Source: Allobrachymonas sp.
GTDB lineage: Bacteria; Pseudomonadota; Gammaproteobacteria; Burkholderiales; Burkholderiaceae_C
Direction of reading: 5' to 3'
DNA length: 5,020 nucleotides
Assembly: GCA_030538335.1 (NCBI GenBank)
Contig: JAUNUE010000145.1
Coordinates: 1 to 5,020 of the forward strand
This document shows, in pieces, positions 4,356 through 5,020 of the stretch (the first letter of the stretch is position 1; the number at the start of each line of letters is the position of its first letter). The translations under genes were made by a program, and so were the position numbers. The notes beneath the pieces are model-generated. The model ran no database searches. It was given only the letters and a program-made list of their open reading frames with translations, and was not told the origin of the DNA.

Positions 4356-5020
4356 ATGACCATCGAATCTCCCGCCCCCGAAGAACCCACCAAACCCAGC
4401 AACTTTTTGCGCCAGATCATAGAAGCCGACTTGGCCGCAGGCAAGCACGCGCAACGCCCCTGGGGCGGCAGCCCTGGCGATGCGGCGCACCACGCCGCGG
4501 GCAACATCGACACGGCAAAAATCCGCACGCGCTTTCCGCCCGAACCCAACGGCTACCTGCACGTTGGGCACGCCAAAAGCATCTGCCTGAACTTTGGCTT
4601 GGCCAGCGACTACGACGGCATTTGCCACCTGCGCTTTGACGACACCAACCCCGAGAAGGAAGAGCAGGAATACGTCAACAGCATCATCGACGGCGTGCAG
4701 TGGCTGATGCAAGGCAAGGCGTGGGAGAAAAACGGCACCGAACACCTCTACTACGCGAGCAATTACTTCGGCTTCATGCACCGTGCAGCGGTGTATTTGA
4801 TCGAGCAGGGTCTGGCCTATGTCGATGAACAAACGCCCGACGAAATGCGCGCCAACCGCGGCGACTTTGGCAACCCCGGCACAAACAGCCCCTACCGCGA
4901 CCGCAGCGTGGCCGAGAACCTGGCGCGCTTTGCCGAGATGAAAGACGGCAAGCTGCCCGACGGCGCTGCCGTGCTGCGCGCCAAAATCGACATGGCGCAC
5001 CCCAACATCAATCTGCGCGA
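4356..5020 (+). CDS. glnS: Glutaminyl-tRNA synthetase, N-terminal part (runs off the window)
   Basis: The 221 residues visible are the start of glutaminyl-tRNA synthetase, a class I enzyme that charges tRNA-Gln. The signature PPEPNGYLHVGHAKS (61-75) contains the HIGH-type motif HVGH (69-72). It is followed by RFDDTNPEKEEQEYV (93-107), GLAYVDEQTP (152-161), NSPYRDRSVEENLA-like sequence (177-190, reading NSPYRDRSVAENLA) and LRAKIDM (207-213), all matching E. coli GlnRS closely. The MSK-type second motif and the anticodon-binding domain would lie beyond 5020. Compared with E. coli, where the first HIGH histidine is residue 40, this one is at 69; most of the difference is an Ala/His/Gly-rich insertion at about 32-54. 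The start is secure: an in-frame stop lies at 4311-4313, no other ATG, GTG or TTG falls between, and the next in-frame ATG (residue 118) is past the HIGH motif. There is no Shine-Dalgarno sequence. Confidence 0.97.
   Translation, partial: MTIESPAPEEPTKPSNFLRQIIEADLAAGKHAQRPWGGSPGDAAHHAAGNIDTAKIRTRFPPEPNGYLHVGHAKSICLNFGLASDYDGICHLRFDDTNPEKEEQEYVNSIIDGVQWLMQGKAWEKNGTEHLYYASNYFGFMHRAAVYLIEQGLAYVDEQTPDEMRANRGDFGNPGTNSPYRDRSVAENLARFAEMKDGKLPDGAAVLRAKIDMAHPNINLR

Noticed and set aside
4326..5000. Minus-strand open frame of 224 codons at the right end
   Set aside because: It is antisense to glnS, whose plus-strand translation matches GlnRS throughout.

Overview
The window looks like ordinary chromosomal DNA from a high-GC betaproteobacterium, most likely Burkholderiales and probably Comamonadaceae. 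The pointers are GC-rich coding sequence, a GlnRS of that group's type with an elongated N-terminal region, and two kinds of short palindromic intergenic repeat that I recall as common in those genomes. No mobile element, CRISPR array, tRNA or rRNA is visible.

Layout, left to right. Positions 1-91 are gene-free and hold a C/G-rich palindromic repeat. Three genes then lie on the minus strand; in order of transcription they are an ExaC/AldB-type acetaldehyde dehydrogenase (4091-2571), a small DUF779 protein (2318-1920) and a 520-residue acetyl-CoA hydrolase/CoA-transferase family protein (1654-92). They are separated by gaps of about 250-265 bp, so each may have its own promoter, although all three point the same way. 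From 4092 to 4355 there is a divergent control region rich in palindromes. From 4356 glnS (glutaminyl-tRNA synthetase) runs off the right edge on the plus strand.

The three minus-strand genes make a coherent C2 module. The dehydrogenase would oxidise acetaldehyde (or a similar short aldehyde) to acetate with NAD. The CoA-transferase could then activate acetate to acetyl-CoA, probably using succinyl-CoA, without spending ATP on an acetyl-CoA synthetase. The DUF779 protein is a recurrent neighbour of such dehydrogenases and carries a CC-x6-C motif; its biochemical role is not known to me. glnS is a housekeeping neighbour and probably unrelated.

I see no clearly new system. The points most worth checking are regulatory: a TTTG-N2-TATATCC box shared upstream of the dehydrogenase and DUF779 genes, each preceded by an inverted repeat at the same distance; a cluster of palindromes in the divergent region; a glnS start that looks leaderless; and a paired inverted repeat whose two arms show compensatory changes.
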